Below are positions 16,890-26,659 of a DNA stretch of 40,100 nt, one piece after another. Location of the stretch: positions 1-40,100 of the forward strand of contig JAURLI010000068.1 in NCBI GenBank assembly GCA_030831315.1, in the 5' to 3' direction. Both the position numbers and the translations under genes were made by a program. Each line of letters begins with the position of its first letter. Positions within the stretch are counted from its first letter, which is position 1. The stretch comes from Alphaproteobacteria bacterium. Its GTDB lineage: Bacteria; Pseudomonadota; Alphaproteobacteria; SMXQ01. The notes beneath the pieces were generated by a model. It saw only the letters and a program-made list of their open reading frames with translations. It made no database searches and was not told the origin of the DNA.

Positions 16890-18746
16890 GTGACGGCAAT
16901 GGCGAGCATCGGAATTCATGCCTGGGCGACCTATCTTCTGGTCGTCGTCGCCATTTTTGCGTTTGCCAGCGATCGCATCCGGGGCGAGATCACGGCGCTT
17001 GGCATACTGGTCGCCCTCGTCCTCCTGTTCGAGCTTTATCCCCTCGCCCCGCAGGCTGGCGCCGAGCGCATCGACACGGGCAGGCTGCTGGCCGGTTTCG
17101 CCAATCCGGCTTTGATCGCCGTACTGGCCCTGCTGGTGCTGGGCCAGGGCCTGTCGCGGACCGGCGCGCTCGACTGGGCGCTTAAGGCGTTTCTTGCGGT
17201 TACCGGCGAAAGTGTACTGCTCGCCATCGTCATATGCTTCGCCGTCGTTCTGATCGCGAGCGCCTTCGTCAACAACACACCGATCGTCGTCATCTTCATT
17301 CCCATCCTTGAGACCATCGGACGGCGTTTCCAGATCGAGCCGAGCGGCCTGATGATGCCGCTGTCCTTCGCCGCGATCCTGGCGGGCATGACGACACTGA
17401 TCGGCTCCTCGACCAACCTGCTGGTATCGGGCGCGGTCGCGCAGGCAGGACTGCCAGCGCTCGGCTTCTTCGAATTCGCGGTCCCCGGCCTGATCCTGGC
17501 CAGCGTCGGCATGGTCTATCTCGCCCTTGTCGCGCCGCGCCTGTTGCGCCGGCGCATTTCGCCCACGACCCGCTTTACGACCGGCCTGCACCGGCGCTTT
17601 GTCGCCCAGTTGTCGGTCGGCGCCGAATCGAAGCTGGTCGGCGTCAAGGCCGCGTTCAATGCGCTGGAGATCAAGGGCACGCGGCTCATCCTGATGCAAC
17701 GCAACGAACGCTCCATCGTTCCCCCCTTCAACGAAATCGAGATCCAGCCGGGAGACGTTCTCGTCGTGCTGGCGACCAGCAAGGCGCTCGGCGAATTGCA
17801 GACCAATTACCCGCACCTCACCTTCAACCTGACCGATGAATCACTGCCGGAGGACGAAGAGGAGCGCAAGGAACGGCTCGGCCGCGACCAGCTGCTGACC
17901 GAGGTGATGATCGCCCCGGGATCGCGCCTCGTCGGCCAGACGCTTGAAGAAATCGGTTTCCGCCAGCGCTTTGGCTGCATCGTGCTGGGGCTGCAGCGGC
18001 GGTCCCACGTCATCCGGCGTCGGCTGACCGGCAGCGTCATCCGCGAGGGCGACGTGCTCGTGGTTCAGGGCACCCGGGAATCGCTGCAATCCCTGCGGGG
18101 GCACCGCGGCATCATCGTTCTGGATGGCGCCACCCAGCCGCTGCCGCCCGCGCGCGCCGCCGAAATCGCCGGCGTCATCTTCGCCGCCACGGTCATCGTC
18201 GCGGCAACCGGCATCCTGCCCATCGCCGCCGCCGCCCTGGTGGGCGTGGCGCTGATGCTGGCAACGGGTGTCCTCACCCTGCGCCAGGCGGCCTTCGCGC
18301 TCGACCGTCGCATCTTCCTGATGGTGGCAGCGTCGCTGGCGCTCGGCACCGCCATGATGGATACGGGCGCGGCGGCGGCGCTGGCGCAAGGCGTGATCGC
18401 GCTCAGCGGCGGTGCGGGGCCGGCGGTCCTGTTGTCGGTACTGTTCCTGCTGGTGGCGCTGCTGACCAACGTGTTGTCGAACAACGCGACGGCGATCCTG
18501 TTCACGCCCATCGCCATCGGCCTCGCCAAGGGACTGGGGGCGGATCCGATGCCGTTCATCCTCGCGGTGCTGTTCGGCGCGAACTGTTCATTCGCCACGC
18601 CCATCGGCTACCAGACCAACCTGCTGGTCATGGGACCGGGGCATTACCGCTTCGGCGACTTCCTGCGCGTCGGCGGGCCGCTGGTCGTCGTCATCTGGCT
18701 GGCCTTCAGCCTGATGGCGCCCATGCTGTGGAACCTCGGCCGCTAG
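16890..18746 (+). CDS. SLC13/DASS-family permease with two TrkA-C domains
   Basis: 618 residues. An N-terminal membrane half (helices from about 12 to 225, with the SNT-type segment MTTLIGSSTNLLVSG) and a C-terminal half (FVNNTP-like repeat VLSNNATAILFTPIAIG and FATPIGYQTNLLVMGPG) form the inverted-repeat transporter fold of sodium-coupled anion carriers. Two RCK_C/TrkA-C ligand-sensing domains lie between them (about 230-310 and 330-405), each ending in a GDVLVV strand. Substrates in this subgroup include dicarboxylates and sulfate; which one cannot be read here. The GTG at 16890 is preferred because GGGAG is five bases upstream; the ATG at 16899 is the alternative. The stop shares the palindrome CTAG (18743-18746) with the stop of the convergent dehydrogenase gene. 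Confidence 0.88.
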   Translation: MTAMASIGIHAWATYLLVVVAIFAFASDRIRGEITALGILVALVLLFELYPLAPQAGAERIDTGRLLAGFANPALIAVLALLVLGQGLSRTGALDWALKAFLAVTGESVLLAIVICFAVVLIASAFVNNTPIVVIFIPILETIGRRFQIEPSGLMMPLSFAAILAGMTTLIGSSTNLLVSGAVAQAGLPALGFFEFAVPGLILASVGMVYLALVAPRLLRRRISPTTRFTTGLHRRFVAQLSVGAESKLVGVKAAFNALEIKGTRLILMQRNERSIVPPFNEIEIQPGDVLVVLATSKALGELQTNYPHLTFNLTDESLPEDEEERKERLGRDQLLTEVMIAPGSRLVGQTLEEIGFRQRFGCIVLGLQRRSHVIRRRLTGSVIREGDVLVVQGTRESLQSLRGHRGIIVLDGATQPLPPARAAEIAGVIFAATVIVAATGILPIAAAALVGVALMLATGVLTLRQAAFALDRRIFLMVAASLALGTAMMDTGAAAALAQGVIALSGGAGPAVLLSVLFLLVALLTNVLSNNATAILFTPIAIGLAKGLGADPMPFILAVLFGANCSFATPIGYQTNLLVMGPGHYRFGDFLRVGGPLVVVIWLAFSLMAPMLWNLGR

Positions 18747-19804
18747 AACGCGCCCGCGATCGCCTTGCCCAGCGCCACGGTATCGGCCTTGCCGCCCATG
18801 TCGGGGGTCAGAAGCCTGGGGTCGGCCAGCACGTTCTCGACGGCCGAGACGATGGCCGCCGCCGCCTCCCCTTCGCCGAGATGCTCCAGCATCATCGCGC
18901 CCGACCAGATCTGGCCGATCGGGTTGGCGATGCCCTTGCCCGCGATATCGGGGGCCGAGCCGTGGACCGGCTCGAACATCGACGGATGGGTGCGTTCCGG
19001 GTTGATGTTGGCCGACGGCGCGATGCCGATGGAACCCGCCACCGCCGGGCCGAGATCCGACAGGATATCGCCGAACAGGTTCGATCCCACGACCACGTCG
19101 AACCAGTCGGGATGGCCGACGAAATGGGCGGTCAGGATATCGATGTGATACTGGTCCGTGTGCACATCGGGGTACTGCGCCGCCATGGCGCGGAAGCGTT
19201 CATCCCAATAGGGCATGGTGTGGATGATGCCGTTCGACTTGGTGGCCGAGGTCAGGTGCTTTTTCGGCCGTGAGCGCGCCAGTTCTAAGGCGAATTTCAG
19301 GACCCGGTCCACGCCCTTGCGGGTGAACACGGTTTCCTGCACCACCATTTCCTCGTCGGTTCCGGCATAGAGGCGGCCACCGATTTCCGAATATTCGCCC
19401 TCGCAGTTCTCGCGCACGACGATGAAATCGATATCAGCCGCCGTCCGGTTTGCGAGCGGCGTCTTGACACCCTTGAGAAGCCGCACCGGGCGCAGGTTGA
19501 TGTACTGCTGCATGTGACGGCGGATCGGGATCAGCAGGCCCCACAGGGACACATGGTCCGGAACCCCGGGGAAGCCGACGGCGCCGAGAAAGATCGAATC
19601 GTGGGGCCGCAACTGCTCGATGCCGTCTTCGGGCATCATGCGGCCGGTCGACTTGTAGGTTTCGCAGCTCCAGGGAAACTCGTGCCAGTCGAAGGAAAAG
19701 CCGAAGCGCTTGCCCGCAGCTTCCAGCACCCGCATGCCTTCGGGCACGACTTCCTTGCCGATGCCATCGCCGGCGATCACGGCGATGCGATAGGTCTTCG
19801 CCAT
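18743..19804 (-). CDS. Tartrate/D-malate-type beta-decarboxylating dehydrogenase
   Basis: 353 residues, isocitrate/isopropylmalate dehydrogenase superfamily. GDGIGKEVVPEG at the start, the nucleotide-proximal IRRHMQQYINLRPVRL substrate region, ENCEGEYSEIGG, the active-site Tyr/Lys segment (TSATKSNGIIHT) and the metal-binding VVVGSNLFGDILSDLGPA are all present, as is FEPVHGSAPDIAGKGIANP. ENCEGEYS and LWGLLIPIRR fit tartrate dehydrogenase/decarboxylase (TtuC) or D-malate dehydrogenase better than leucine-pathway LeuB. Expected reaction: NAD-dependent oxidation with or without decarboxylation of L-tartrate or D-malate. It is convergent with an SLC13 permease that could import such dicarboxylates, an attractive but unproven link. 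It lies 23 bases after thiD. Confidence 0.85.
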   Translation of the reverse strand: MAKTYRIAVIAGDGIGKEVVPEGMRVLEAAGKRFGFSFDWHEFPWSCETYKSTGRMMPEDGIEQLRPHDSIFLGAVGFPGVPDHVSLWGLLIPIRRHMQQYINLRPVRLLKGVKTPLANRTAADIDFIVVRENCEGEYSEIGGRLYAGTDEEMVVQETVFTRKGVDRVLKFALELARSRPKKHLTSATKSNGIIHTMPYWDERFRAMAAQYPDVHTDQYHIDILTAHFVGHPDWFDVVVGSNLFGDILSDLGPAVAGSIGIAPSANINPERTHPSMFEPVHGSAPDIAGKGIANPIGQIWSGAMMLEHLGEGEAAAAIVSAVENVLADPRLLTPDMGGKADTVALGKAIAGAF

Positions 19805-19827
19805 TGCCTTTTCTTCCTTCTTTCGGG

Positions 19828-20637
19828 TTATCGATTGGCGTCCGCGGACGGTAGCGTGTGGCCGTGGTTGAGCGGGCCGTGGCCGCGGCCAAATCCGGGC
19901 GCCGTGGCGATGGCGCAGGCGACGTAAGCGCGCGCGCGGGTCACGGCATCGGCGAGGCCCATGCCCTGGGCGATCGAACACGCAATCGCGGAAGCGAGCG
20001 TACAGCCGGTGCCGTGGGTGCTGCGGCTTTCGATACGCGGTCCGGAAAAGCGCTGGATGCCGTCGGCCGTAACCAGCACGTCGATGACGTCGGCGCCGGG
20101 CAGATGCCCTCCCTTGACCAGTACGGCGCGCGCGCCAAGGGCCAGGATATCCCTGCCCGCCGCTTCCATGCCTTCGACATCGGCGATCTTGCGCCCGGTC
20201 AGCGCCTCGGCCTCGGGCAGATTGGGCGTCGCCACGAAGGCAAGCGGCAGCAGCCGCGCCTTCAGCGCGCCGACAGCGCCGCCATCGAGCAGGCTGGCGC
20301 CGCCCTTGGCTACCATCACGGGATCGAGCACCAGCGGCACGCCGCGGGCGTGGCGGCTCAGCGTTTCGGCAACCACGTCTATTGTCGCCGCGTCACCCAG
20401 CATGCCGGTCTTGATCGCATCGGCGCCGATATCGGCAAGCACGAGAGACATCTGCAAGGCGATGAAATCGACGGGCACGGGGTGAACGCCATGGACGCCG
20501 GTGGTGTCCTGGGCAGTGAGGGCAGTAATCGCCGTAGCGGCATAGCCGCCAAGCGCCGTCACGGTCTTGATATCGGCCTGGATACCGGCGCCGCCGCCGG
20601 AGTCCGAACCCGCGACGATCAGGACCCGTCCCTTCAT
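19828..20637 (-). CDS. thiD: Hydroxymethylpyrimidine (phosphate) kinase ThiD
   Basis: 269 residues, the usual size. It phosphorylates HMP and HMP-P for thiamine synthesis. The ribokinase-fold signature is clear: AGSDSGGGAGIQAD at 9-22, LVLDPVMVAKGG around 102-113, and the anion hole THGTGCTLASA with Cys212 at the end of the active site. The start lies two bases after the glmM stop, so it is the last or next-to-last gene of the glmM transcript. The C-terminus is slightly extended (GRGHGPLNHGHTL), which is common for single-domain ThiD. Confidence 0.95.
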   Translation of the reverse strand: MKGRVLIVAGSDSGGGAGIQADIKTVTALGGYAATAITALTAQDTTGVHGVHPVPVDFIALQMSLVLADIGADAIKTGMLGDAATIDVVAETLSRHARGVPLVLDPVMVAKGGASLLDGGAVGALKARLLPLAFVATPNLPEAEALTGRKIADVEGMEAAGRDILALGARAVLVKGGHLPGADVIDVLVTADGIQRFSGPRIESRSTHGTGCTLASAIACSIAQGMGLADAVTRARAYVACAIATAPGFGRGHGPLNHGHTLPSADANR

Positions 20638-20639
20638 CG

Positions 20640-21995
20640 TCAGTGCGCGCCGGAGGCTTGGCTGATGACGGCGGCTACTTCGTCGACGATGCCCGCGATC
20701 ACCATCTCGTCCGGTCCTTCGGCCATGACGCGGATCAGGGGCTCGGTGCCCGAGGGGCGGATCAGGAGACGGCCCGTCTTGCCGAGCCGGGCTTCGGCCT
20801 CGGCGATGGCCTTCTTGACCGACGCCGCTTCGAGCGGCCGCCCCGCACCGATGGCAACGTTCTTGAGGCGCTGCGGGCGCGGCATGAAAGGCCGCAACAC
20901 TTCCGAAGCGGGTTTCCCGGCGCTCACCAGCACGGCCAGAACCTGCAACGCGGCGATCAGGCCATCGCCGGTGGTCGCGTAATCGGACAGAACGATATGT
21001 CCCGATTGCTCGCCGCCGAGGTTGAGCCCGTCGGCCAGCATCCGCTCCACCACATAGCGGTCCCCGACCTGGGTTCGCAACAGCCCCAGCCCGTGGGCGG
21101 CGAGGTATTCCTCAAGCCCCAGATTAGACATCACCGTGGTGACGATCTGGTCACCGGACAGAAGCCCTGCGTCCTTCCACGAACGGGCGATCACCGCGAT
21201 AAGCTGATCGCCATCGACGAGATTGCCTTTTTCATCCGCCATCAGGACGCGGTCGGCATCGCCGTCAAGCGCGATGCCGAGATGGGCCTTTTCGCGCCGC
21301 ACGGCCTCGCACATCAGTTCGGGATGGGTGGAGCCGCAGCGCTCGTTGATGTTGAAGCCGTCGGGCTTGACGCCGAGCGGCACGATATCGGCGCCCAGTT
21401 CATGCAGAACGGTGGGCGCGACCTTGTAGGCGGCGCCGTTGGCGCAATCGACGACGATCCTGAGCCCGTCGAGTCGCAGCCCGCGCGGGAAGCTTGCCTT
21501 GACGTATTCGATGTAACGGCCGACCGCGTCATCGAGCCGCATGGCGCGGCCGAGATCGGCCGAAGGCGCCAGATCGGCGCCGACGCCCGCATCCATGCGG
21601 GCCTCGATCTTGCTTTCGACGGCGTCGGACAGCTTGTGCCCGTCCGGCGCGAACAGCTTGATGCCGTTGTCCTGATAGGGGTTGTGGGAGGCAGAGATCA
21701 TCACCCCGAGATCGGCGCGCAGGGAACGCGTCAACATGGCGACCGCAGGGGTGGGCAGCGGCCCGACGAGGACGACGTCCATGCCGACAGAAATGAAGCC
21801 CGCGGTGAGCGCCGGCTCCAGCATGTAGCCCGAAAGCCGCGTGTCCTTGCCGATGACGACCTTGTGGCGGTGCGCGCCCCGGGTGAACTGGAGGCCAGCA
21901 GCCATGCCCACGGCAAGGGCGACCTCGGCAGTCATGGGCGCCGCGTTGGCAGTGCCGCGAATGCCGTCGGTGCCGAAATACTTGCGCTCTGCCAT
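20640..21995 (-). CDS. glmM: Phosphoglucosamine mutase
   Basis: 451 residues. It interconverts glucosamine-6-phosphate and glucosamine-1-phosphate for UDP-GlcNAc, so for peptidoglycan and lipid [14 protein letters not shown] is at the N-terminus. The phospho-serine is Ser103 in [12 protein letters not shown], the magnesium loop is DGDADR, and the phosphate-binding loop [15 protein letters not shown] is near the end. It lies between folP and thiD on one strand, the common alphaproteobacterial order ftsH-folP-glmM. The glmM-thiD spacing of two bases suggests coupling. Confidence 0.97.
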   Translation of the reverse strand: MAERKYFGTDGIRGTANAAPMTAEVALAVGMAAGLQFTRGAHRHKVVIGKDTRLSGYMLEPALTAGFISVGMDVVLVGPLPTPAVAMLTRSLRADLGVMISASHNPYQDNGIKLFAPDGHKLSDAVESKIEARMDAGVGADLAPSADLGRAMRLDDAVGRYIEYVKASFPRGLRLDGLRIVVDCANGAAYKVAPTVLHELGADIVPLGVKPDGFNINERCGSTHPELMCEAVRREKAHLGIALDGDADRVLMADEKGNLVDGDQLIAVIARSWKDAGLLSGDQIVTTVMSNLGLEEYLAAHGLGLLRTQVGDRYVVERMLADGLNLGGEQSGHIVLSDYATTGDGLIAALQVLAVLVSAGKPASEVLRPFMPRPQRLKNVAIGAGRPLEAASVKKAIAEAEARLGKTGRLLIRPSGTEPLIRVMAEGPDEMVIAGIVDEVAAVISQASGAH

Positions 21996-22069
21996 GAACC
22001 TTTCCTGCGCTTGCGATGTGGCGGCGAGTTTAGCCGCTTCGGGCGGGGCGCGAAAGCGCCGGTCGCTGC

Positions 22070-23179
22070 CTAGCCCTCGGCCCGGGCGGCCCCTTGCCAG
22101 ACAGCCAGGGCCTGAGCCGTTTCCTCGACATCATGGACACGCAGGATTTGCACGCCCTGACCCACCGCCCACAGCATCGCGGCCAGCGAGCCGGGCATAC
22201 GCGCCTTGGGCTCCTCGATGCCCGCCAGGTGCCAGATGAAGCTCTTGCGCGAGACACCGACGAGAACCGGACAGCCCAGCCCGTGGAACAGGGCCAGATC
22301 GGCGAGAATCGCCATATTGTGCTCAAGCCCCTTGCCGAAACCGATGCCCGGGTCCACCGCGATGCGCGTGCGCGGAATGCCCGCCGCCTCGCAAGCGAGA
22401 ATGCGCTGGGACAAGTAGTCGAATACCTCGGTCGGCGCATGAGTGTAGGTCGGCTTGTCCTGCATCGTCTTCGGATCGCCCTGGCAATGCATCAGCACCA
22501 CCGGCACGCCAAGGCGCGCCACCGTCGCAAGAGCATCGGGATCATGGGTCAGGGCGGAGATATCGTTGACGACCTGTGCGCCCGCCGCGCAGGCATCCTT
22601 CATCAAGGGCGCCTTGCGGGTATCTATCGACAAGACCGCGCCGGGCTTCAGCTGGTGCAGAACCTTGATGAGCGGCAGAACCCTGCGGCGCTCTTCTTCC
22701 GGCGCCACCGGGTCGGACCCGGGCCGCGTGGATTCGCCGCCGATGTCGATGAACGCAGCGCCACCCTTCACCAGTTCCAGCGCCCGGCGGGCAGCGGCCT
22801 CGGGGGCAAAATAATTGCCGCCGTCGGAAAAGCTGTCGGGCGTGATGTTGAGGATTCCCATGATTCGCGGCAGGTCCATCGAGACCCCCGCGAAAGGCTC
22901 GCGCGGCCGGGTGATTCGATCCAGAAGGGAATCGATGTGGCGGGCGATTTCCCTGCCCTGATGACGTGACCACAACTGAATCTCGGCAACCGGTGCGATA
23001 GCGCGCTCGATCACCCCGCCCTTGCGCACCAAGATTTCGACAGTGTTGAAACCGACGAAACCCGCCCCGACCCGCGCCGTCGCCCGACCCGCCGGTGCCA
23101 GCACCGTGAAAGGACGCAGGTAGACGGCCTGCGGCTCGACCGCGGTCAGGTCGGAAAGGGGAACCGGCGGGTTGCTCAT
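22070..23179 (-). CDS. folP: Dihydropteroate synthase with N-terminal extension
   Basis: 369 residues against about 280 for E. coli. It condenses para-aminobenzoate with dihydropterin pyrophosphate and is the sulfonamide target. The TIM-barrel catalytic domain begins at about residue 105 with [15 protein letters not shown], followed by [47 protein letters not shown] and LVGVSRKSF, all complete. The first 100 or so residues ([20 protein letters not shown], and an [15 protein letters not shown] helix) form an extra domain that I recall from other alphaproteobacterial FolP proteins; its role is unclear to me. It follows ftsH by 39 bases, with a strong hairpin in between. No Shine-Dalgarno is visible. 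Confidence 0.94.
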   Translation of the reverse strand: MSNPPVPLSDLTAVEPQAVYLRPFTVLAPAGRATARVGAGFVGFNTVEILVRKGGVIERAIAPVAEIQLWSRHQGREIARHIDSLLDRITRPREPFAGVSMDLPRIMGILNITPDSFSDGGNYFAPEAAARRALELVKGGAAFIDIGGESTRPGSDPVAPEEERRRVLPLIKVLHQLKPGAVLSIDTRKAPLMKDACAAGAQVVNDISALTHDPDALATVARLGVPVVLMHCQGDPKTMQDKPTYTHAPTEVFDYLSQRILACEAAGIPRTRIAVDPGIGFGKGLEHNMAILADLALFHGLGCPVLVGVSRKSFIWHLAGIEEPKARMPGSLAAMLWAVGQGVQILRVHDVEETAQALAVWQGAARAEG

Positions 23180-23191
23180 GCCGAAAGACCA

Positions 23192-23213
23192 CGGGCCCGG
23201 CGAAGCGGGCCCG
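23192..23213 (-). terminator. Intercistronic hairpin between ftsH and folP
   Basis: CGGGCCCG (23192-23199) and CGGGCCCG (23206-23213) can pair over 8 bp with a 6-base loop. The following minus-strand bases (TGGTCTTTC) are only mildly T-rich, so it looks like an attenuating or mRNA-processing hairpin and not a full stop. Confidence 0.4.
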
Positions 23214-23218
23214 CGGGA

Positions 23219-25147
23219 TCAGCCTTCCGGTTGCGGCGTGGGCGCGATGCCCGGACCGTCATGGGTCTTCGGCCGCGCGCCCGACGTGGGCACGGTCGAG
23301 CGCGTCCCCGCATCACGCGGAGGCTCGCTCGATTCGCGATTGATGGTGCCGCCATCGACGATGGTCCGCACGTCATCCCCGGACAGGGTCTCATGCTCGA
23401 GCAGCGCCTCGGCGATGCGGTCGAGCTTGGCCCGGTGCTCGGTAAGGATGCGGCGCGCGTCCGATTCACCGGTTTCAACCAATGTCCGGATTTCTTCGTC
23501 AATGAGACGAGCCGTGGCATCGGAAACGTTCTTGCGCTGGGTCACGGAGTGTCCGAGGAAAACCTCTTCCTCGTTGTCCGAGTAACGCAAGGGGCCAAGC
23601 TTCTCGCTCATGCCCCATTCGGTGACCATGCGGCGGGCCAGGTTGGTCGCCTGGCGGATATCGTCACCGGCGCCGGTGGTGATGTTGTCGGAACCGAACA
23701 CCAGTTCCTCGGCGACGCGCCCGCCAAACATCATCGCGATGCGCGAGGTCAGTTCGAGCTTGGCGAAACCGTAGCGGTCCTTCTCGGGCAGCGACATGGT
23801 GACGCCCAGCGCGCGGCCGCGCGGAATGATCGTGACCTTGTGCAGGGGATCGTGTTTCGGCGTGAACAGGCCGACAAGGGCGTGGCCCGCCTCATGATAG
23901 GCGGTGAGCGTCTTCTCCTCCTCGGTCATCACCATGGAACGGCGCTCGGAGCCCATCAGGACCTTGTCTTTGGCTTCCTCGAACTCGGCCATGGTGACCA
24001 TGCGCCGATTCTTGCGGGCAGCCAGCAATGCCGCCTCGTTCACGAGGTTGGCGAGATCGGCGCCGGAAAATCCGGGCGTGCCGCGGGCGATGACCTTGGC
24101 ATCGACATCGGGGGCCAGCGGCACCTTGCGCATGTGTACCTTGAGGATGTGCTCGCGCCCCAACACATCGGGGTTCGGCACCACGACCTGACGGTCGAAG
24201 CGGCCCGGGCGCAGCAGCGCGGGATCGAGAACGTCGGGGCGGTTGGTGGCGGCGATCAGGATGACGCCTTCGTTCGCCTCGAACCCGTCCATTTCGACCA
24301 GCAACTGGTTGAGCGTCTGTTCACGTTCGTCGTTGCCGCCGCCGAGGCCGGCGCCGCGATGACGGCCGACCGCGTCGATTTCGTCGATGAAGATGATACA
24401 GGGCGCGTTCTTCTTGCCCTGTTCGAACATGTCGCGCACGCGGCTAGCACCGACGCCGACGAACATTTCGACGAAGTCCGAGCCGGAAATGGTGAAGAAG
24501 GGCACGTTCGCCTCGCCCGCGATGGCGCGCGCGAGCAGCGTCTTGCCGGTGCCCGGCGGACCGACCAGCAGCACGCCCTTCGGAATTTTGCCGCCGAGGC
24601 GCTGGAACTTCTGCGGATCGCGCAGGAATTCCACGACCTCTTCAAGCTCCTGCTTGGCTTCCTCGATCCCGGCAACATCTTCGAAGGTGACGCGGCCGAC
24701 CTTCTCGGTCAGCAGCTTGGCCCGCGACTTGCCGAAACCCATGGCCTTGCCGCTGCCGCCCTGCATCTGGCGCATGAAGAAGATCCAGACACCGATCAGC
24801 AGCAGCATCGGGAACCACGACAGCAGCACGCCGAGCAGCGACGGTGTGTGCTCCTCGGGCGGCAGCGCGTTGATGCGCACGCCCTGCTTGGTCAGGCGCT
24901 GAACCAGGGTGGGATCGTCGGGGGCATAGGTATTGAACGCACGGCCATCCGAGAAATGGCCATTGATGGTCTGGCCCTGGATGGTGACGTCCGCAACCTG
25001 ACCGCGCTCGACGCTGGAGACGAACTCGGAAAACGCGAGGCGTCCCTGGTTGCCGCGGTTGGTCGGCGACTGGAAGAGGTTGAAGACAGCGATCAGCAAC
25101 AGGCCGATGATGACCCAGAGCGCCATATTTCGTCCGAACTGATTCAC
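23219..25147 (-). CDS. ftsH: ATP-dependent zinc metalloprotease FtsH
   Basis: 642 residues from the GTG at 25147, with AAGGA eight bases upstream. Two membrane helices (about 8-25 and 104-125) flank a periplasmic domain. The AAA+ domain has Walker A GPPGTGKT (196-203), Walker [12 protein letters not shown] (251-261) and the pore motif FVEM (225-228). The protease domain has HEAGH (418-422) as zinc site. FtsH extracts and degrades membrane proteins and short-lived regulators; in E. coli these include sigma-32 and LpxC. rpoH in the same window makes a feedback link plausible. It lies after tilS with a 122-base gap, so it may have its own promoter; none was clear to me. Confidence 0.97.
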   Translation of the reverse strand: MNQFGRNMALWVIIGLLLIAVFNLFQSPTNRGNQGRLAFSEFVSSVERGQVADVTIQGQTINGHFSDGRAFNTYAPDDPTLVQRLTKQGVRINALPPEEHTPSLLGVLLSWFPMLLLIGVWIFFMRQMQGGSGKAMGFGKSRAKLLTEKVGRVTFEDVAGIEEAKQELEEVVEFLRDPQKFQRLGGKIPKGVLLVGPPGTGKTLLARAIAGEANVPFFTISGSDFVEMFVGVGASRVRDMFEQGKKNAPCIIFIDEIDAVGRHRGAGLGGGNDEREQTLNQLLVEMDGFEANEGVILIAATNRPDVLDPALLRPGRFDRQVVVPNPDVLGREHILKVHMRKVPLAPDVDAKVIARGTPGFSGADLANLVNEAALLAARKNRRMVTMAEFEEAKDKVLMGSERRSMVMTEEEKTLTAYHEAGHALVGLFTPKHDPLHKVTIIPRGRALGVTMSLPEKDRYGFAKLELTSRIAMMFGGRVAEELVFGSDNITTGAGDDIRQATNLARRMVTEWGMSEKLGPLRYSDNEEEVFLGHSVTQRKNVSDATARLIDEEIRTLVETGESDARRILTEHRAKLDRIAEALLEHETLSGDDVRTIVDGGTINRESSEPPRDAGTRSTVPTSGARPKTHDGPGIAPTPQPEG

Positions 25148-25269
25148 GCTTTTTTTCCTTTCGCGCCCGGGCCCCTGTGACGAGGCCATCCACTTAACCG
25201 GGCCCCGGCTAACAAGGCCCAAACGCCAGACAGATAACAAGACATATAGATAGTGACGACAGGCTGGTT

Positions 25270-26652
25270 TCACAACCCATCCGGAGCCGCGAAAAAAGCC
25301 GCGCCCGCAAGGGAATCTGCCGCCAAAACACGGCAATTTCCGGGCAAAAGCCTAGCAGCCTCCTTCCGCGGGCGTCTATAGGCGAGAAAAGGCACCGCCA
25401 GCAGCCCCGCAGACGAGAAAAGGGCCGGCAAACTTACCCTTGCTGCATCCGGAATCGCCCGCACCATGGGGCTTTTCATCAGATCCGGCTGCCGCGCCCG
25501 GATTTCCGCCAATCCTTCACGACCAAGCGCACCAACCCTGGCGCCGCGCGGCGCTACCCCGGCCGGAAGCCGCCAGATGACCCTTCCGTCCCAGTGGACG
25601 ATGCCCGGGCAGGCAGCGACCGGTGGCGCCACGGCGGCCACCTCGCGGCAGACGAGGAGGCCACCCGGGGCGGGCAGCACCCGGCACCCGGCAAGGGTCC
25701 GCCCCTTGCCGAGGCGACCGGCGGCGATCTCATCATAAAGGCGCATGAGCCGCGTCTCGCGTGGCGGATAGACGTTACCCCCCACCGCCATCAGGATGCG
25801 CGCCAGCGCACGCGCGCCGAGCCACGGTGCGGCCGCGCAAAGTTCACGCAGATTCAGGCGGACGAAGCCCGCCGGATGCGGCGATGCACATCGTGCCAGA
25901 TGCGTCGCGACGCGATCATCGAGTGCTGCGCGCAAATGGCCGAAGCGGCCCGCAAGCGCGGCGAGCGCGCCCGCTTCCATCCCCTCGGCCGCCAGCTCCG
26001 GCGCCAACCCACGCAGGCGCACGCGGGCAAAGGCGGTACTCTCGTTCGACGGATCGCGCACCCAGTCGAGGCCCGCGGTGCGCAGGTACTCCTCGAGCGC
26101 CGGACGTGGAACCGCGAGCAGCGGTCGCAACAGACGCAGCGTGGACCTTTCGCGCAGGCCCGCCATGCCGGCAAGTCCGGCAAGACCGCTGTCGCGTCCA
26201 AGGCGCAGCAATTCCGTCTCGGCCTGATCGTTGAGTTGATGGGCAAGCAGAAGATGCAGCACGCCTGCGCGCGCGCACCAGCCTTCGAGCAAAAGGTAGC
26301 GCGCGTCGCGGGCGCGGGCCTGAATGCCCGGGGCCGACTTGTCCTCGGCATCGGGATGCCAGGCAAGAATGCGCTGGCGAATACCAAGACGGGAGAGACG
26401 GCGTGCGACGAGGCGCGCTTCAGCCCCCGATTCGGGCCGCAATCCGTGATCGACGGTCAGCGCGGTAACGGTGCCGCGGCGTGAGCGCACCCAGTCCCGC
26501 GCCAGCACGGCAAGCGCCATGCTGTCGGCCCCGCCCGAAACGGCGACGGCCAGGTGCGGGCGCGGCTCCAACGGGCCGAAAGCCGAGATGGCACGGTCGA
26601 ACGCGGCTTCGACATCGGAAGGATGGCAAGACGTCAGCGGAGCGGCGGACAC
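25270..26652 (-). CDS. tilS: tRNA(Ile)-lysidine synthetase
   Basis: 460 residues. It attaches lysine to C34 of the tRNA-Ile with CAU anticodon so that it reads AUA. The PP-loop [10 protein letters not shown] is at 39-48, followed by [22 protein letters not shown] and the acidic/arginine motif [15 protein letters not shown], so the catalytic N-terminal domain is complete. The C-terminal half (from about 230) is poorly conserved as usual, ending in a TilS_C-like segment. It lies 7 bases after cpoB and before ftsH, the order pal-cpoB-tilS-ftsH typical of alphaproteobacteria. Confidence 0.93.
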   Translation of the reverse strand: MSAAPLTSCHPSDVEAAFDRAISAFGPLEPRPHLAVAVSGGADSMALAVLARDWVRSRRGTVTALTVDHGLRPESGAEARLVARRLSRLGIRQRILAWHPDAEDKSAPGIQARARDARYLLLEGWCARAGVLHLLLAHQLNDQAETELLRLGRDSGLAGLAGMAGLRERSTLRLLRPLLAVPRPALEEYLRTAGLDWVRDPSNESTAFARVRLRGLAPELAAEGMEAGALAALAGRFGHLRAALDDRVATHLARCASPHPAGFVRLNLRELCAAAPWLGARALARILMAVGGNVYPPRETRLMRLYDEIAAGRLGKGRTLAGCRVLPAPGGLLVCREVAAVAPPVAACPGIVHWDGRVIWRLPAGVAPRGARVGALGREGLAEIRARQPDLMKSPMVRAIPDAARVSLPALFSSAGLLAVPFLAYRRPRKEAARLLPGNCRVLAADSLAGAAFFAAPDGL

Positions 26653-26659
26653 GCGCGAC

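Noticed and set aside
18743-19804. LeuB (3-isopropylmalate dehydrogenase)
   Set aside because: ENCEGEYS and the LLIPIRRHMQQY substrate region fit tartrate/D-malate dehydrogenase, and no leucine genes are adjacent.
20640-21995. Phosphomannomutase instead of GlmM
   Set aside because: The [11 protein letters not shown] start, [12 protein letters not shown] and gene order after folP fit GlmM specifically.
23231-25180. A 649-codon plus-strand frame opposite ftsH
   Set aside because: Shadow of ftsH, which has all its AAA+ and zinc motifs; the opposite translation has no recognisable family.
25148-25269. A sigma-32 promoter for ftsH
   Set aside because: No pair of boxes resembling CTTGAAA and CCCCAT at proper spacing; only loose AT-rich segments are present.
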